Origin: SUG1106 sp051883095 | GTDB taxonomy: Bacteria > Bacillota > Clostridia > Peptostreptococcales > Anaerovoracaceae | DNA: 64,000 nt | Reading direction: 5' to 3' | Assembly: GCA_051883095.1 (NCBI GenBank) | Contig: JBJETB010000094.1 | Span: 1-64,000 of the forward strand | Shown here: positions 8,365 through 16,259 of the stretch, one piece after another | Layout: each line of letters begins with the position of its first letter | Position numbering within the stretch: the first letter of the stretch is position 1 | Made by a program: the position numbers and the translations under genes | Notes under the pieces: generated by a model | What the model was told of the DNA's origin: nothing | What the model saw: only the letters and a program-made list of their open reading frames with translations | The model's database searches: none

Positions 8365-9327
8365 TTATAATGCGCCCTGTTCTTTGTAGTACTTTTCTGC
8401 ACCAGGGTGGAAAGGAATGGTGATGCCGGAGACAGCTGTTTCAAGGTCAATAAGCTTACCTTTTTCGTGGTTAGCTGCGATAGTATCCTTATTATCGAAG
8501 ATTCCTTTTACAAGAGCATAGATTGTGTCTTCAGGGACATCGTTTCTTGCAACGATTGTTGCCATAACTGCAACGGTTTCAACATCTTCGTCTACACATT
8601 TGTAAGTTCCTGCAGGAATAGTAAGCTTGGTATAGAATTCGTACTGTTCCATAAGCTTGTCTGCATGCTCCTTGTCGATAGAAAGGACATTAAAGTCATA
8701 AGTGGTAGCCAGTTCCTGAACTGCAGTAGTAGGAGCTCCTGCAACTACGAAAGCAGCATCGATGGTTCCGTTTTTGATGGAGTCTGCTGAATCAGCAAAG
8801 CTTTGGTTGTTCTTTACGATATCACTGTTGATGTCCATACCGTATGCGGCCAGAACCTGAGTGGCGTTGAATTCAACACCGGAGCCTGCATCGCCTACAG
8901 ATACTTTTTTGCCCTTGAGCTGATCGATAGAAGTGATGCTCTTCTTTGCGATAATCTGAACCGTTTCAGGATAGCATGCCATCACAGCTGAGAAATCAGT
9001 GTAAGCATCAGCATTTGAAGCTGCCCACAGATCAGTGCCTGTGTATGCGTATGACATAACGTCATTCTGGATAATGGCAATCTGCGATTCTCCTGCCTGA
9101 AGATACTGAACATTCTGCATGGAAGCGCCTGTAGATTCAGGAGTGATTGTAACAACATCCGCAAGAGCCTGAGCAATTATACCGCTGTATCCATAGTAGG
9201 TACCGCCTGTACCGCCTGTAGCCATTTTCAGTTCAGTAGTGCCGCTGTTGCTGTCACCGCCGCATCCTGAAAGAACTGTGGCAACAATTAAAACAACAAC
9301 TAATAATACGCTGAGTTTCTTTTTCAT
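8365..9327 (-). CDS. TAXI-family TRAP solute-binding lipoprotein
   Basis: The 320-residue protein has a lipoprotein signal peptide: MKKK, a hydrophobic stretch, and the lipobox LSGC with Cys22. The mature part has the TAXI-family features ATGGTGGTYYGYSG, QYLQAGESQIAIIQNDV and GKKVSVGDAGSGVEF. It captures the substrate outside the membrane for the permease at 5879-7813. ATG 9327 is chosen because GGAGGT lies 6 bases before it; an upstream in-frame ATG at 9348 lacks such a site. It is the first gene of the minus-strand operon. The 5' leader contains a perfect short inverted repeat at 9343-9361. Confidence 0.92.
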   Translation of the reverse strand: MKKKLSVLLVVVLIVATVLSGCGGDSNSGTTELKMATGGTGGTYYGYSGIIAQALADVVTITPESTGASMQNVQYLQAGESQIAIIQNDVMSYAYTGTDLWAASNADAYTDFSAVMACYPETVQIIAKKSITSIDQLKGKKVSVGDAGSGVEFNATQVLAAYGMDINSDIVKNNQSFADSADSIKNGTIDAAFVVAGAPTTAVQELATTYDFNVLSIDKEHADKLMEQYEFYTKLTIPAGTYKCVDEDVETVAVMATIVARNDVPEDTIYALVKGIFDNKDTIAANHEKGKLIDLETAVSGITIPFHPGAEKYYKEQGAL

Positions 9328-9342
9328 AAGTTTACCTCCATT

Positions 9343-9361
9343 TTGCACTGAAATAGTGCAA
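9343..9361. repeat. Inverted repeat in the leader of the TRAP-TAXI operon
   Basis: TTGCACT and AGTGCAA form a perfect 7-bp inverted repeat separated by 5 bases, just upstream of the binding-protein Shine-Dalgarno. It could be an operator or a small mRNA hairpin; the sequence alone does not decide. Confidence 0.35.
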
Positions 9362-9501
9362 ATTTTAAAAATGTTTTCTTATTGTTTTTTGAGTACATAT
9401 ATAATTTAACATACAAGATGTGACTTGGCAATAGATTTTTGCCAGGTGAAGCAATAAAATCTATGGGAGACTGCTATGATATCGTTTAAATCTATTTATA
9501 C

Positions 9502-9530
9502 TTGTTTTTATTCACCTTTGAATATATAAT
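9502..9530 (+). promoter_or_regulatory. Sigma-70 promoter of yedF
   Basis: TTGTTT (9502-9507), 17 bases, then a perfect TATAAT (9525-9530). The leader is about 45 bases and the Shine-Dalgarno is GGAGGT. Confidence 0.75.
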
Positions 9531-9583
9531 TTCAGTCATGATAATAAAGCTAAAGACCTGAATAGCTATGGAGGTATTGTATT

Positions 9584-10195
9584 ATGGCAGAAATTAAAAT
9601 TGATGCAACGGGGAAGCAGTGTCCTATTCCGGTTGTAATGACGACCAAGGAACTGAATTCTGTTAAGGAGCCCGGAACTGTAGAAGTACGTGTTGACAAT
9701 GAAGTGGCAGTTCAGAATCTTCTCAGACTTGCATCTGGCAAAAATCTTGAGGCTAAAAGTGAAAAACTGGAAGATAAATTGTTTGTAGTGACAATTGATG
9801 TTACAGGGCCAGTTGAAACTGGTGAGCAGGAAGAAGTTACATGCATGACAGATAAGAGGGACAACACGGTCGTAGTTATCAGCTCAGACAGAATGGGTGA
9901 GGGCAATGATGAACTGGGCAAAGTTCTGATAAAAGGATTTATCTATGCTCTGACACAGCTTGAAAATCTTCCGAAGACAGTGATTTTCTATAATGGCGGA
10001 GCTACTATTCCGGTAGAAGGTTCAGTTTCACTGGAAGACCTTAAAAATCTGGAAGCACAGGGAGTTGAAATAATCACCTGTGGTACATGCCTTGACTACT
10101 ACAATCTTAAAGAAAAACTGGCAGTCGGATCTGTCACAAACATGTACACAATCGTGGAAAAGATGAGCAAGGCATCCTGCATTATCAAGCCATAA
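9584..10195 (+). CDS. yedF: YedF-like sulfurtransferase linked to selenium metabolism
   Basis: The 203-residue protein has an N-terminal TusA/SirA-like domain (about 1-72) with the CPxP motif at Cys13 (DATGKQCPIP), and a C-terminal DsrE-like domain (about 85-200) carrying a possible second cysteine pair in EIITCGTCLDYY. This two-domain arrangement is the YedF family, whose members co-occur with selenium-utilising enzymes; carriage of reactive sulfur or selenium on cysteine is the proposed role. In some relatives the first motif position is selenocysteine; here the codon is an ordinary TGT. The next gene, DUF3343, is its usual partner 12 bases downstream. Confidence 0.88.
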   Translation: MAEIKIDATGKQCPIPVVMTTKELNSVKEPGTVEVRVDNEVAVQNLLRLASGKNLEAKSEKLEDKLFVVTIDVTGPVETGEQEEVTCMTDKRDNTVVVISSDRMGEGNDELGKVLIKGFIYALTQLENLPKTVIFYNGGATIPVEGSVSLEDLKNLEAQGVEIITCGTCLDYYNLKEKLAVGSVTNMYTIVEKMSKASCIIKP

Positions 10196-10207
10196 GGAAA
10201 GGTTGCC

Positions 10208-10444
10208 ATGATTGAAAAAAAGCTGAGACAGATAATCACCTTTAATTCAACCACAGATGCCATAGCCTTCGAAAAATTCTGCAAAGAAAAGGCAATCGAG
10301 GGAAGGCTTATTCCTGTTCCGAGAAATATTTCCGCCAGCTGCGGGCTGTGCTGGAGCGCACCTTCGGAGTACGAGGAAAGCATAAACATCGGGATAGAAG
10401 AGGCAGGTCTGAGGACGGCAGGAGTATATCAGATGTTCATATGA
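10208..10444 (+). CDS. DUF3343 protein, putative Se/S carrier
   Basis: The 78-residue protein matches the DUF3343 pattern: a start like that of a small alpha/beta fold (ITFNSTTDAIAFEKFCKE), the RLIPVPRNISASCGLCW segment with Cys45 and Cys48, and an ending with GVYQMF. It follows yedF by 12 bases with AAGGAAAGG as ribosome-binding site and is followed by a terminator, so the two form one unit. Family members are described as putative selenium/sulfur carriers next to yedF; the biochemical role is not proven. Confidence 0.8.
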   Translation: MIEKKLRQIITFNSTTDAIAFEKFCKEKAIEGRLIPVPRNISASCGLCWSAPSEYEESINIGIEEAGLRTAGVYQMFI

Positions 10445-10465
10445 TTAAATGACCATAAAATAATA

Positions 10466-10498
10466 CAGGACCCCGGTTTATCGAGGTCCTGATTTTTT
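10466..10498. terminator. Terminator after DUF3343 gene
   Basis: CAGGACC (10466-10472) pairs with GGTCCTG (10485-10491), with two further C-G pairs inside, followed by ATTTTTTAT. The stem can also act on the minus strand for the convergent gene at 10497-11528, with weaker T-richness. Confidence 0.8.
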
Positions 10499-11528
10499 AT
10501 CTTCTCGGCTGAGGCCTTCTGTTACGGCTGTTTCCGTCACTGCATGGGTCACATGCATCACATCTGTCATCGCATTTGTCGTCGCATCGACAGTTTTCAT
10601 CTTTTTCATGACAGTTTTCACCGCAGTTTTCTATGGTGTCACACGGCTTTATCTGATTAGGAAACAGTGTAGGGAAGGTAGTGCAGATAGCATTCTGCTG
10701 CGCTGCAGCCTGAGCGAAACCTGTGGACAGAACGCAGAGCTGAACAGGTACCACGATTTTTTTCTCGCATGTTACGCATATTGCCACGATGAGATTGCCT
10801 GAAACACTTCCGTCTGAGCCTATGCAAAGGTCACGTCCGTGATTGTTTGTTGCAAGTCTGGCTTCACATGATGAGTTACAGAATTCAGTAAATCTCGGAA
10901 GAAAAGCTGTATCAATAGCTGACGGCATGCAGATTTCAAAAAAGTTTGTAAGTACCAGAGGATGCTCTTTTGTGGCGATGTTTACCTCTGTGCGGATTGT
11001 AAATATACTTTCGTTGTTGCAGCTGTCGCACAGGAGAAGATCTATTTCTATAATCACATTTCCCGTAATGGATATGTTCTGCGTGCCGAAAACCGGTGTG
11101 CCCATGCACTGGTCATCGCAGTCGGAAGTGTCTGCGAAGAGAAGTTTTTGCGAGAAGTTTCCATCTGCGCCTACTGCGGTCAATTCCTCACCTGCGCTGT
11201 TTTTCAGAAATGTGGCACCGGAAATTGTGGTGTTCACATCAAGTGTAAGGTTTGCAGGGTCTTCTACATTATCCGGGTTAAAGCTTCGCCTGCATCTGAT
11301 ATCTATCACTCTCTTAACTCTGTGTCCCTGCGGGATGCGGGGAGTAAAGCTCTGGTTCTGAACTGTTTTCATACCCTGAAGGTTAAACAGAACCGCATCG
11401 TACACTTTCTGCACGTATATAGGCTCTGAAACCACATTACTTAAATCTCCGTTAAATTCGCATAGGACATTGGCGTTGCAGCAGTTCTGATAGAGGTCCT
11501 GGGATACTCTTCCACCAAAGCAGCTCAT
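10497..11528 (-). CDS. Cysteine-rich hypothetical protein, possible spore-coat component
   Basis: No named family was recognised. The 343-residue product has 26 cysteines (about 7.6%), no signal peptide and no membrane segment. Its middle looks internally duplicated: TGNVIIEIDLLLCDSCNNES resembles SGNLIVAICVTCEKKI downstream, each a beta-rich stretch ending in a CxxC pair. The C-terminal 45 residues are a charged Cys/Asp tail (CGENCHEKDENCRCDD and more) ending in Arg/Pro. The start is ATG 11528 with AAGGAGG. It stands alone between convergent and divergent genes. Cysteine richness, repeats and a promoter with a sigma-K-like -10 box suggest a spore outer-layer protein, but this is inference; a metal-binding or otherwise structural protein is equally possible. 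Confidence 0.75.
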   Translation of the reverse strand: MSCFGGRVSQDLYQNCCNANVLCEFNGDLSNVVSEPIYVQKVYDAVLFNLQGMKTVQNQSFTPRIPQGHRVKRVIDIRCRRSFNPDNVEDPANLTLDVNTTISGATFLKNSAGEELTAVGADGNFSQKLLFADTSDCDDQCMGTPVFGTQNISITGNVIIEIDLLLCDSCNNESIFTIRTEVNIATKEHPLVLTNFFEICMPSAIDTAFLPRFTEFCNSSCEARLATNNHGRDLCIGSDGSVSGNLIVAICVTCEKKIVVPVQLCVLSTGFAQAAAQQNAICTTFPTLFPNQIKPCDTIENCGENCHEKDENCRCDDKCDDRCDACDPCSDGNSRNRRPQPRR

Positions 11529-11564
11529 AAATTTACCTCCTTAAAGTCCAATATCTTTCTCTCA

Positions 11565-11592
11565 TAGTATATGAATTTCGCCGAAAGTGTGT
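11565..11592 (-). promoter_or_regulatory. Possible sigma-K/sigma-E type promoter of the cysteine-rich gene
   Basis: On the minus strand an AC (11592-11591) is followed after 17 bases by CATATACTA (11573-11565). This fits the Bacillus sigma-K consensus AC-N16/17-CATAnnnTA. TATACT is also a fair sigma-A -10 box, but no sigma-A -35 box stands at the right distance. Confidence 0.35.
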
Positions 11593-11598
11593 TACAAT
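11587..11598 (+). promoter_or_regulatory. Extended -10 promoter of the M16 peptidase gene
   Basis: TACAAT at 11593-11598 is preceded by TGT, an extended -10 arrangement. The -35 region is weak. It faces away from the promoter of the cysteine-rich gene and overlaps it. Confidence 0.45.
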
Positions 11599-11646
11599 AA
11601 ACCTTGTTTGAGGCGACTTAAAATAAAATTACCGGAGGGGAAACTA

Positions 11647-12906
11647 ATGAGTGAAATTAAGGTAAAAACCCTGGATTGCGGTGTCAGGGTTATAATGGAG
11701 AAAATAGATTACGTAAAGTCAGCGGCTTTTGGTGTATGGGTAAAGGCCGGTGCAGTTTATGAGGATGCCGGCAATTCAGGAGTATCTCATTTCATAGAAC
11801 ATATGATGTTTAAAGGAACCGAGAAGAGAAATGCTCGACAGATAGCTGAAGACATAGATAAGATAGGGGGTCAGATGAATGCTTTTACAGGCAAGGAGGC
11901 CACCTGCTACTATGTAAAGACTATTTCCGAAAATCTTGAAAAAGGTGCAGAAGTTATTCTTGATATGCTCAACAATGCGGTGTTCGACAGTCATGAAATG
12001 GCCAAGGAGAGAAAAGTCATCTGTGAGGAGATAAAGATGATAGAGGATCAGCCTGATGATCTGGCTCACGATACGGCAACAGAGCTGGTATTTAAGGGTA
12101 ATCCTCTGGGAAGGAGCATCATAGGCACACCCACATCACTTAAGGGCATAAGCAGAAGAGTTCTTACTGAATATAAGGAAAGAGAATATACGAGAGATTC
12201 CATAGTGGTATCTGTGGCAGGAAATTTTGATGAGGAAAGCTTCTGCAGTTTTCTTGAGGATAAATTTGAAGGGATGACACCATCAAAAAATAAAAAGCAG
12301 TCAGAAACAGTTCCTTACAAACCTTCATTTAAAGTTCTGGTCAAGGACATACAGCAGAGCCATATCTGCCTTGCGACGAAAGGCATCGCTCTGGATGACG
12401 AAAGGTATTATGCCCTTTCCCTCCTTAACAGTATAATGGGAGGAAGCATGAGCTCAAGACTTTTCCAGAATATAAGAGAGGAAAAGGGCCTCGCATACAG
12501 CGTATTTTCCATGAACAGTTCATTCAGCAGTGACGGATGCTTTATCATCTATGCAGGTGTCGGCCATGATAAGATAGGAGATGCCCTTGGCGGTATTGAA
12601 GAAGAACTTGAAATTCTAAGAAGAGACGGAGTATCAAAAGATGAGCTTTCCATGGCCAAGGAGCAGATGAAGAGCAGTTATATTTTCGGACAGGAAAACG
12701 TGGCAAGCCGCATGTTTGCCAATGGTAAAAATCTGATTCTGCTGAACAGAATTTTTACTCCGGAGGAGGTTGTGGAAGGAATAAACAAGGTAACCTTTGA
12801 TGATATAGAAAATGTAAAGAAACTTATCTGCAATCCGGCTGCTTATACTGGTGTTGCCGTTACCAACAGGAGAATCGACTGGAAGAAAGTCTGGAAATGG
12901 CAGTAG
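11647..12906 (+). CDS. M16B family zinc peptidase (YmxG/processing-peptidase-like)
   Basis: The 419-residue protein is a single M16 unit with two tandem homologous halves. The inverted zinc motif HFIEH (residues 48-52) carries both histidines and the catalytic Glu51. The third ligand glutamate lies in the conserved segment ending KVICEEIKM (about residues 120-130). The C-terminal half holds NSIMGGSMSSRLFQNIREE and GLAYSVFS, typical of the family. ATG 11647 follows a GGAGGGG site. Firmicutes usually carry this gene (ymxG/mlpA) near dut or pnp, as here just before dut. It is cytoplasmic; the natural substrates are not known. Confidence 0.9.
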   Translation: MSEIKVKTLDCGVRVIMEKIDYVKSAAFGVWVKAGAVYEDAGNSGVSHFIEHMMFKGTEKRNARQIAEDIDKIGGQMNAFTGKEATCYYVKTISENLEKGAEVILDMLNNAVFDSHEMAKERKVICEEIKMIEDQPDDLAHDTATELVFKGNPLGRSIIGTPTSLKGISRRVLTEYKEREYTRDSIVVSVAGNFDEESFCSFLEDKFEGMTPSKNKKQSETVPYKPSFKVLVKDIQQSHICLATKGIALDDERYYALSLLNSIMGGSMSSRLFQNIREEKGLAYSVFSMNSSFSSDGCFIIYAGVGHDKIGDALGGIEEELEILRRDGVSKDELSMAKEQMKSSYIFGQENVASRMFANGKNLILLNRIFTPEEVVEGINKVTFDDIENVKKLICNPAAYTGVAVTNRRIDWKKVWKWQ

Positions 12907-12917
12907 GGAGGTTCGCA

Positions 12918-13367
12918 ATGAGAGACAGTATTCTTAATAAAATAAAGGTGGTAAGCAAAAGCGGCTACATGCCTGAGTACGCCACTGAAGGTTCGGCAGG
13001 CGCAGACCTGAGGGCATATCTTCCGGAGGAACCTGTGACATTGATGCCGGGAGAAAGACGGTTGATTCCAACAGGATTGTTTGTAGAACTGCCACATGGA
13101 ATGGAAGCCCAGGTAAGAGCCCGCTCCGGACTTTCTATTAAACATGGAATCGGCCTGGTAAACGGAGTTGGAACTGTTGACAGCGACTACCGCGGCGAAT
13201 GGAATGTTCCTTTGATTAACTGGGGAAGTGAGCCATATACCATACATAACGGAGACAGAATCGCACAGGTTGTTTTTTCTTTATATGTTCAGGCAGAGTT
13301 TGAAGCAGCGGAAGAGATAGATGAAACTGAGCGAGGTGCAGGCGGATTCGGGCATACAGGAATTTAG
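12918..13367 (+). CDS. dut: dUTP diphosphatase
   Basis: The 149-residue homotrimeric dUTPase hydrolyses dUTP to dUMP and pyrophosphate. The conserved motifs are in order: GSAGADLRAY (1), ARSGLSIKHG (2), GLVNGVGTVDSDYRGEW (3, with the uracil-binding tyrosine region), DRIAQVVF (4) and RGAGGFGHTG (5, the phosphate-binding tail that closes the active site). ATG 12918 follows GGGAGGT; an earlier ATG at 12897 would overlap the peptidase gene. It is followed at once by a dGTPase gene, so two dNTP-cleaning enzymes precede primase. Confidence 0.96.
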   Translation: MRDSILNKIKVVSKSGYMPEYATEGSAGADLRAYLPEEPVTLMPGERRLIPTGLFVELPHGMEAQVRARSGLSIKHGIGLVNGVGTVDSDYRGEWNVPLINWGSEPYTIHNGDRIAQVVFSLYVQAEFEAAEEIDETERGAGGFGHTGI

Positions 13368-13389
13368 ACAACGTCACAGGAGGTTTGAG

Positions 13390-14400
13390 ATGTTACTTAG
13401 AGAAGATTTGGAAAAAAGAGAGTTTGAGTTTCTTTCTGAAAAAGCAGTGAAGAGTGCTCAGTCGAGGGGCAGAAGATTTCCTGAGGAAAAGTGTGACATT
13501 CGAACTGATTTTCAGCGTGACAGGGACAGAATAATACATTCAAAAGCATTCAGAAGGCTTATGCATAAGACACAGGTTTTTCTGGCTCCGGAAGGTGACC
13601 ATTTCAGAACAAGGCTTACTCATACCATAGAAGTGTCACAGATAGCCAGAACCATAGCAAGGGCGCTTAATCTTAATGAGGATCTGGTAGAAGCCATTGC
13701 ATTGGGACATGACCTGGGTCACACGCCTTTTGGCCATAACGGGGAAGAAGTTCTGGATAAAATTCATGAAGGCGGATTTAAACATAATGAACAGAGTCTG
13801 CGTGTGGTTGATGTCCTTGAATCTACTCAATCCAGGCGTGGCATGAACCTGACAGAGGAAGTTCGTGACGGCATTGTAAACCATACAGGAAGCAATATGC
13901 CTTTTACACTTGAAGGACAGATAGTGAAAATAAGCGACAGAATTGCATATATAAATCATGATATAGATGATGCGGTCAGAAGCGGGGTTATTTCTCTTGA
14001 GGATATTCCTTCATCGTCGCTTGAGCTTTTTGGCAGAAGCCATCGTGAGCGAATTAACAATATGGTGGTGGATGTTATCAGGAACAGTGACGGAAGAGAT
14101 GCCATAATGCAGAGCCCGGAGTACAAAGATGAACTTAACAGTCTGCGCAGTTTCATGTTTGCCAATGTGTATAAAAGCGGCAGAGTCAAGAGAGAGGAAG
14201 ACCTGGCCAAGGTCGAGGTTGTGTTGAGTTCGTTATACAAGCATTTTATGGATAATCCGGAACAGATGCCTGAAGACCTTCAGCTTATTGCAGAAAAAGA
14301 CGGCAGAGCGGAGGCTGCTAAGGACTATGTTGCAGGGATGACCGACAGATTTGCCCTGTCAACCTATACTGAACTTTTTGTGCCGAAAGGATGGAAGTAA
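13390..14400 (+). CDS. dgt: dGTP triphosphohydrolase-like HD enzyme
   Basis: The 336-residue HD-superfamily protein has the metal-binding motif in pieces: RLTHTIEVSQIAR, then GHDLGHTPFGHNGE (the HD pair and flanking histidines), with a further conserved aspartate in KISDRIAYINHDIDD. The N-terminal RIIHSKAFRRLMHKTQVF segment is the family signature. It splits dNTPs to deoxynucleoside and triphosphate; bacterial proteins of this size class are often active on several dNTPs. ATG 13390 is set by AGGAGGT 5-6 bases before it; the longer frame beginning at 13321 overlaps dut. It is 99 bases upstream of primase. Confidence 0.92.
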   Translation: MLLREDLEKREFEFLSEKAVKSAQSRGRRFPEEKCDIRTDFQRDRDRIIHSKAFRRLMHKTQVFLAPEGDHFRTRLTHTIEVSQIARTIARALNLNEDLVEAIALGHDLGHTPFGHNGEEVLDKIHEGGFKHNEQSLRVVDVLESTQSRRGMNLTEEVRDGIVNHTGSNMPFTLEGQIVKISDRIAYINHDIDDAVRSGVISLEDIPSSSLELFGRSHRERINNMVVDVIRNSDGRDAIMQSPEYKDELNSLRSFMFANVYKSGRVKREEDLAKVEVVLSSLYKHFMDNPEQMPEDLQLIAEKDGRAEAAKDYVAGMTDRFALSTYTELFVPKGWK

Positions 14401-14498
14401 TTATTATAGCTGATTTCACAGAAAAAACACATAATTAAAAAAGGAAAAGACACATTTTTGTCGTATATTAACATATAAACGTTTTTAAGGAGACAAAA

Positions 14499-16259
14499 AT
14501 GGGTCATTCTTTTGCAGGCACTTCCGGAGCTACAATTGAAGATCTCAAAAGTCAGATCAACATCGTGGATGTTGTAGGACGGGTGGTGCCACTCAAGAGA
14601 GCCGGTGCCAATTATAAAGGCGTGTGCCCGTTTCATAACGAGAAGACGCCTTCTTTTGTTGTTTCTGAACAGAAACAGATATTTACATGTTTCGGATGTG
14701 GCGCATCAGGTGATGCTATTGAATTTACCAAGCGTTTCTATAACCTGGATTTTACTGAGGCTGTTGAGAAACTGGCAAAGGAGTACGGCATAGATATAAG
14801 GATCGGCGGCAGCGGGAATCAGGAAAGAGAAAAGTATTACGATATAAACAGAGAAGCAGCCAGATTTTTTTATCGGGCATTTACCGAGGACAAAAATCCC
14901 GGATACTCCTACATGAAGAGACGCGGCATAGAAGACTCCATTCTGAAGAAGTTCGGGATAGGTTATGCCGATGACAGCTGGGACAGTCTTTACCGGTATT
15001 TTAAAAATAAAGGTGTTGAGGAAAATGTTCTGCTTGAACTTGGTTTGATTTCTGAAAAAAGCGGTAAATATTATGATAAGTTCAGAAACAGGGTGATTTT
15101 CCCGATTATTAATACAAGCGGCAAGGTAATTGGTTTCGGAGGCAGGGCCATAGGAGATGCAATGCCCAAATACCTTAATTCGCCAGAAAATCGTATTTTC
15201 CAGAAAAAGAACAATATCTACGCACTCAATCTTTCTAAACAGGATGTAGGCAAGGAAGGGTATGCCATATTAGTAGAAGGGTATATGGATGTTATTTCAC
15301 TGTATCAGCATGGTGTACGTAATGTTGGCGCATCTCTGGGAACAGCATTAACAGAAAACCAGGCAAGACTGCTGAAGAGATACACCAGGAATGTGGTTCT
15401 TTCCTATGATGCTGATGCAGCGGGGCAGAATGCAGCGCTGAGAGGAATCGATGTGCTGGGTGCTGAAGATCTTAAGGTGAAGGTACTTCATGTTACTGAC
15501 GGCAAGGACCCGGACGAGTTTATTAAGAAAAACGGCAGAGAGGCATTCCTGAAGTTAGTCGACGGAGCACTTCCAATGACGGATTATAAGTTAAATGCAG
15601 CAAAGAAAGGACTTGACCTTAGTACAGAAGACGGCAAAATTGACTATATGAAGAAAGCCTCGGTAATATTAAAGAGTCTCAGTCCTGTAGAGGCTGATAT
15701 ATATATAAAAAAACTGTCACAGGATTTAAAAATTGCCGAAGGAGCTATAAAAATGGAAATCTCAGGCAATAATAATACTGAAGTTGTACGGCAGCAGAGA
15801 CGAAGGCAGGAAGAGAGTGATGGCATAAAGGACCTTTCAGGAATGGAAGCAACTGTGCTGAAAGTATTGATGATAAACCCCTGCTTTGCGGAGAAGATGC
15901 TTGAATACGACGGTATAATTGAAAGTGAACTGGGCAGAAAAATACTGAATCTCATGTTTGAGTTTTACGGTCTCAGGGGAGGATTTGAGATTTCTGACAT
16001 AACAGACAGTCTTGATCCTCTGGAAAGTCAGGCTTTTACTGACGCCATGGACGACGTGATTATAGCAGGCAACGAGGAACAGGTTTTTGATGAATGTATA
16101 AGAACCTGGAGACTGAATAAAGCTGTGAAACATGAACAGGAGCTCATCGACAGGCTTGCTCTTGCCGATGAGGAAACAGGCAGTGATTCAATAAAAGAAC
16201 TTACAGAAGAGCTGATGATGGTTCAGCGAGAAATAAACTCTTTTGGGGGAAGGAAATAA
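14499..16259 (+). CDS. dnaG: DNA primase
   Basis: The 586-residue protein makes RNA primers at the replication fork. It has a CHC2 zinc finger near the N-terminus (CPFHNEKTPSF, then CFGCGASGDAI), a catalytic core with the TOPRIM motifs VEGYMDVISLYQHGV and SYDADAAGQNAALRG, and a C-terminal helicase-interacting region (about 440-586) that is poorly conserved, as usual. The start has AAGGAGA 5 bases upstream. The stop codon overlaps the start of rpoD (TAATG), the classic macromolecular-synthesis arrangement. Confidence 0.97.
   Translation: MGHSFAGTSGATIEDLKSQINIVDVVGRVVPLKRAGANYKGVCPFHNEKTPSFVVSEQKQIFTCFGCGASGDAIEFTKRFYNLDFTEAVEKLAKEYGIDIRIGGSGNQEREKYYDINREAARFFYRAFTEDKNPGYSYMKRRGIEDSILKKFGIGYADDSWDSLYRYFKNKGVEENVLLELGLISEKSGKYYDKFRNRVIFPIINTSGKVIGFGGRAIGDAMPKYLNSPENRIFQKKNNIYALNLSKQDVGKEGYAILVEGYMDVISLYQHGVRNVGASLGTALTENQARLLKRYTRNVVLSYDADAAGQNAALRGIDVLGAEDLKVKVLHVTDGKDPDEFIKKNGREAFLKLVDGALPMTDYKLNAAKKGLDLSTEDGKIDYMKKASVILKSLSPVEADIYIKKLSQDLKIAEGAIKMEISGNNNTEVVRQQRRRQEESDGIKDLSGMEATVLKVLMINPCFAEKMLEYDGIIESELGRKILNLMFEFYGLRGGFEISDITDSLDPLESQAFTDAMDDVIIAGNEEQVFDECIRTWRLNKAVKHEQELIDRLALADEETGSDSIKELTEELMMVQREINSFGGRK

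Noticed and set aside
9584..9640. Selenocysteine in the YedF CPxP motif
   Set aside because: Some YedF proteins have it, but here the codon is TGT (Cys13), not TGA.
14401..14498. A dedicated promoter for dnaG
   Set aside because: Several TATA-like boxes occur, but none has an acceptable -35 box at the right distance, and a sigma-H pattern was not convincing.
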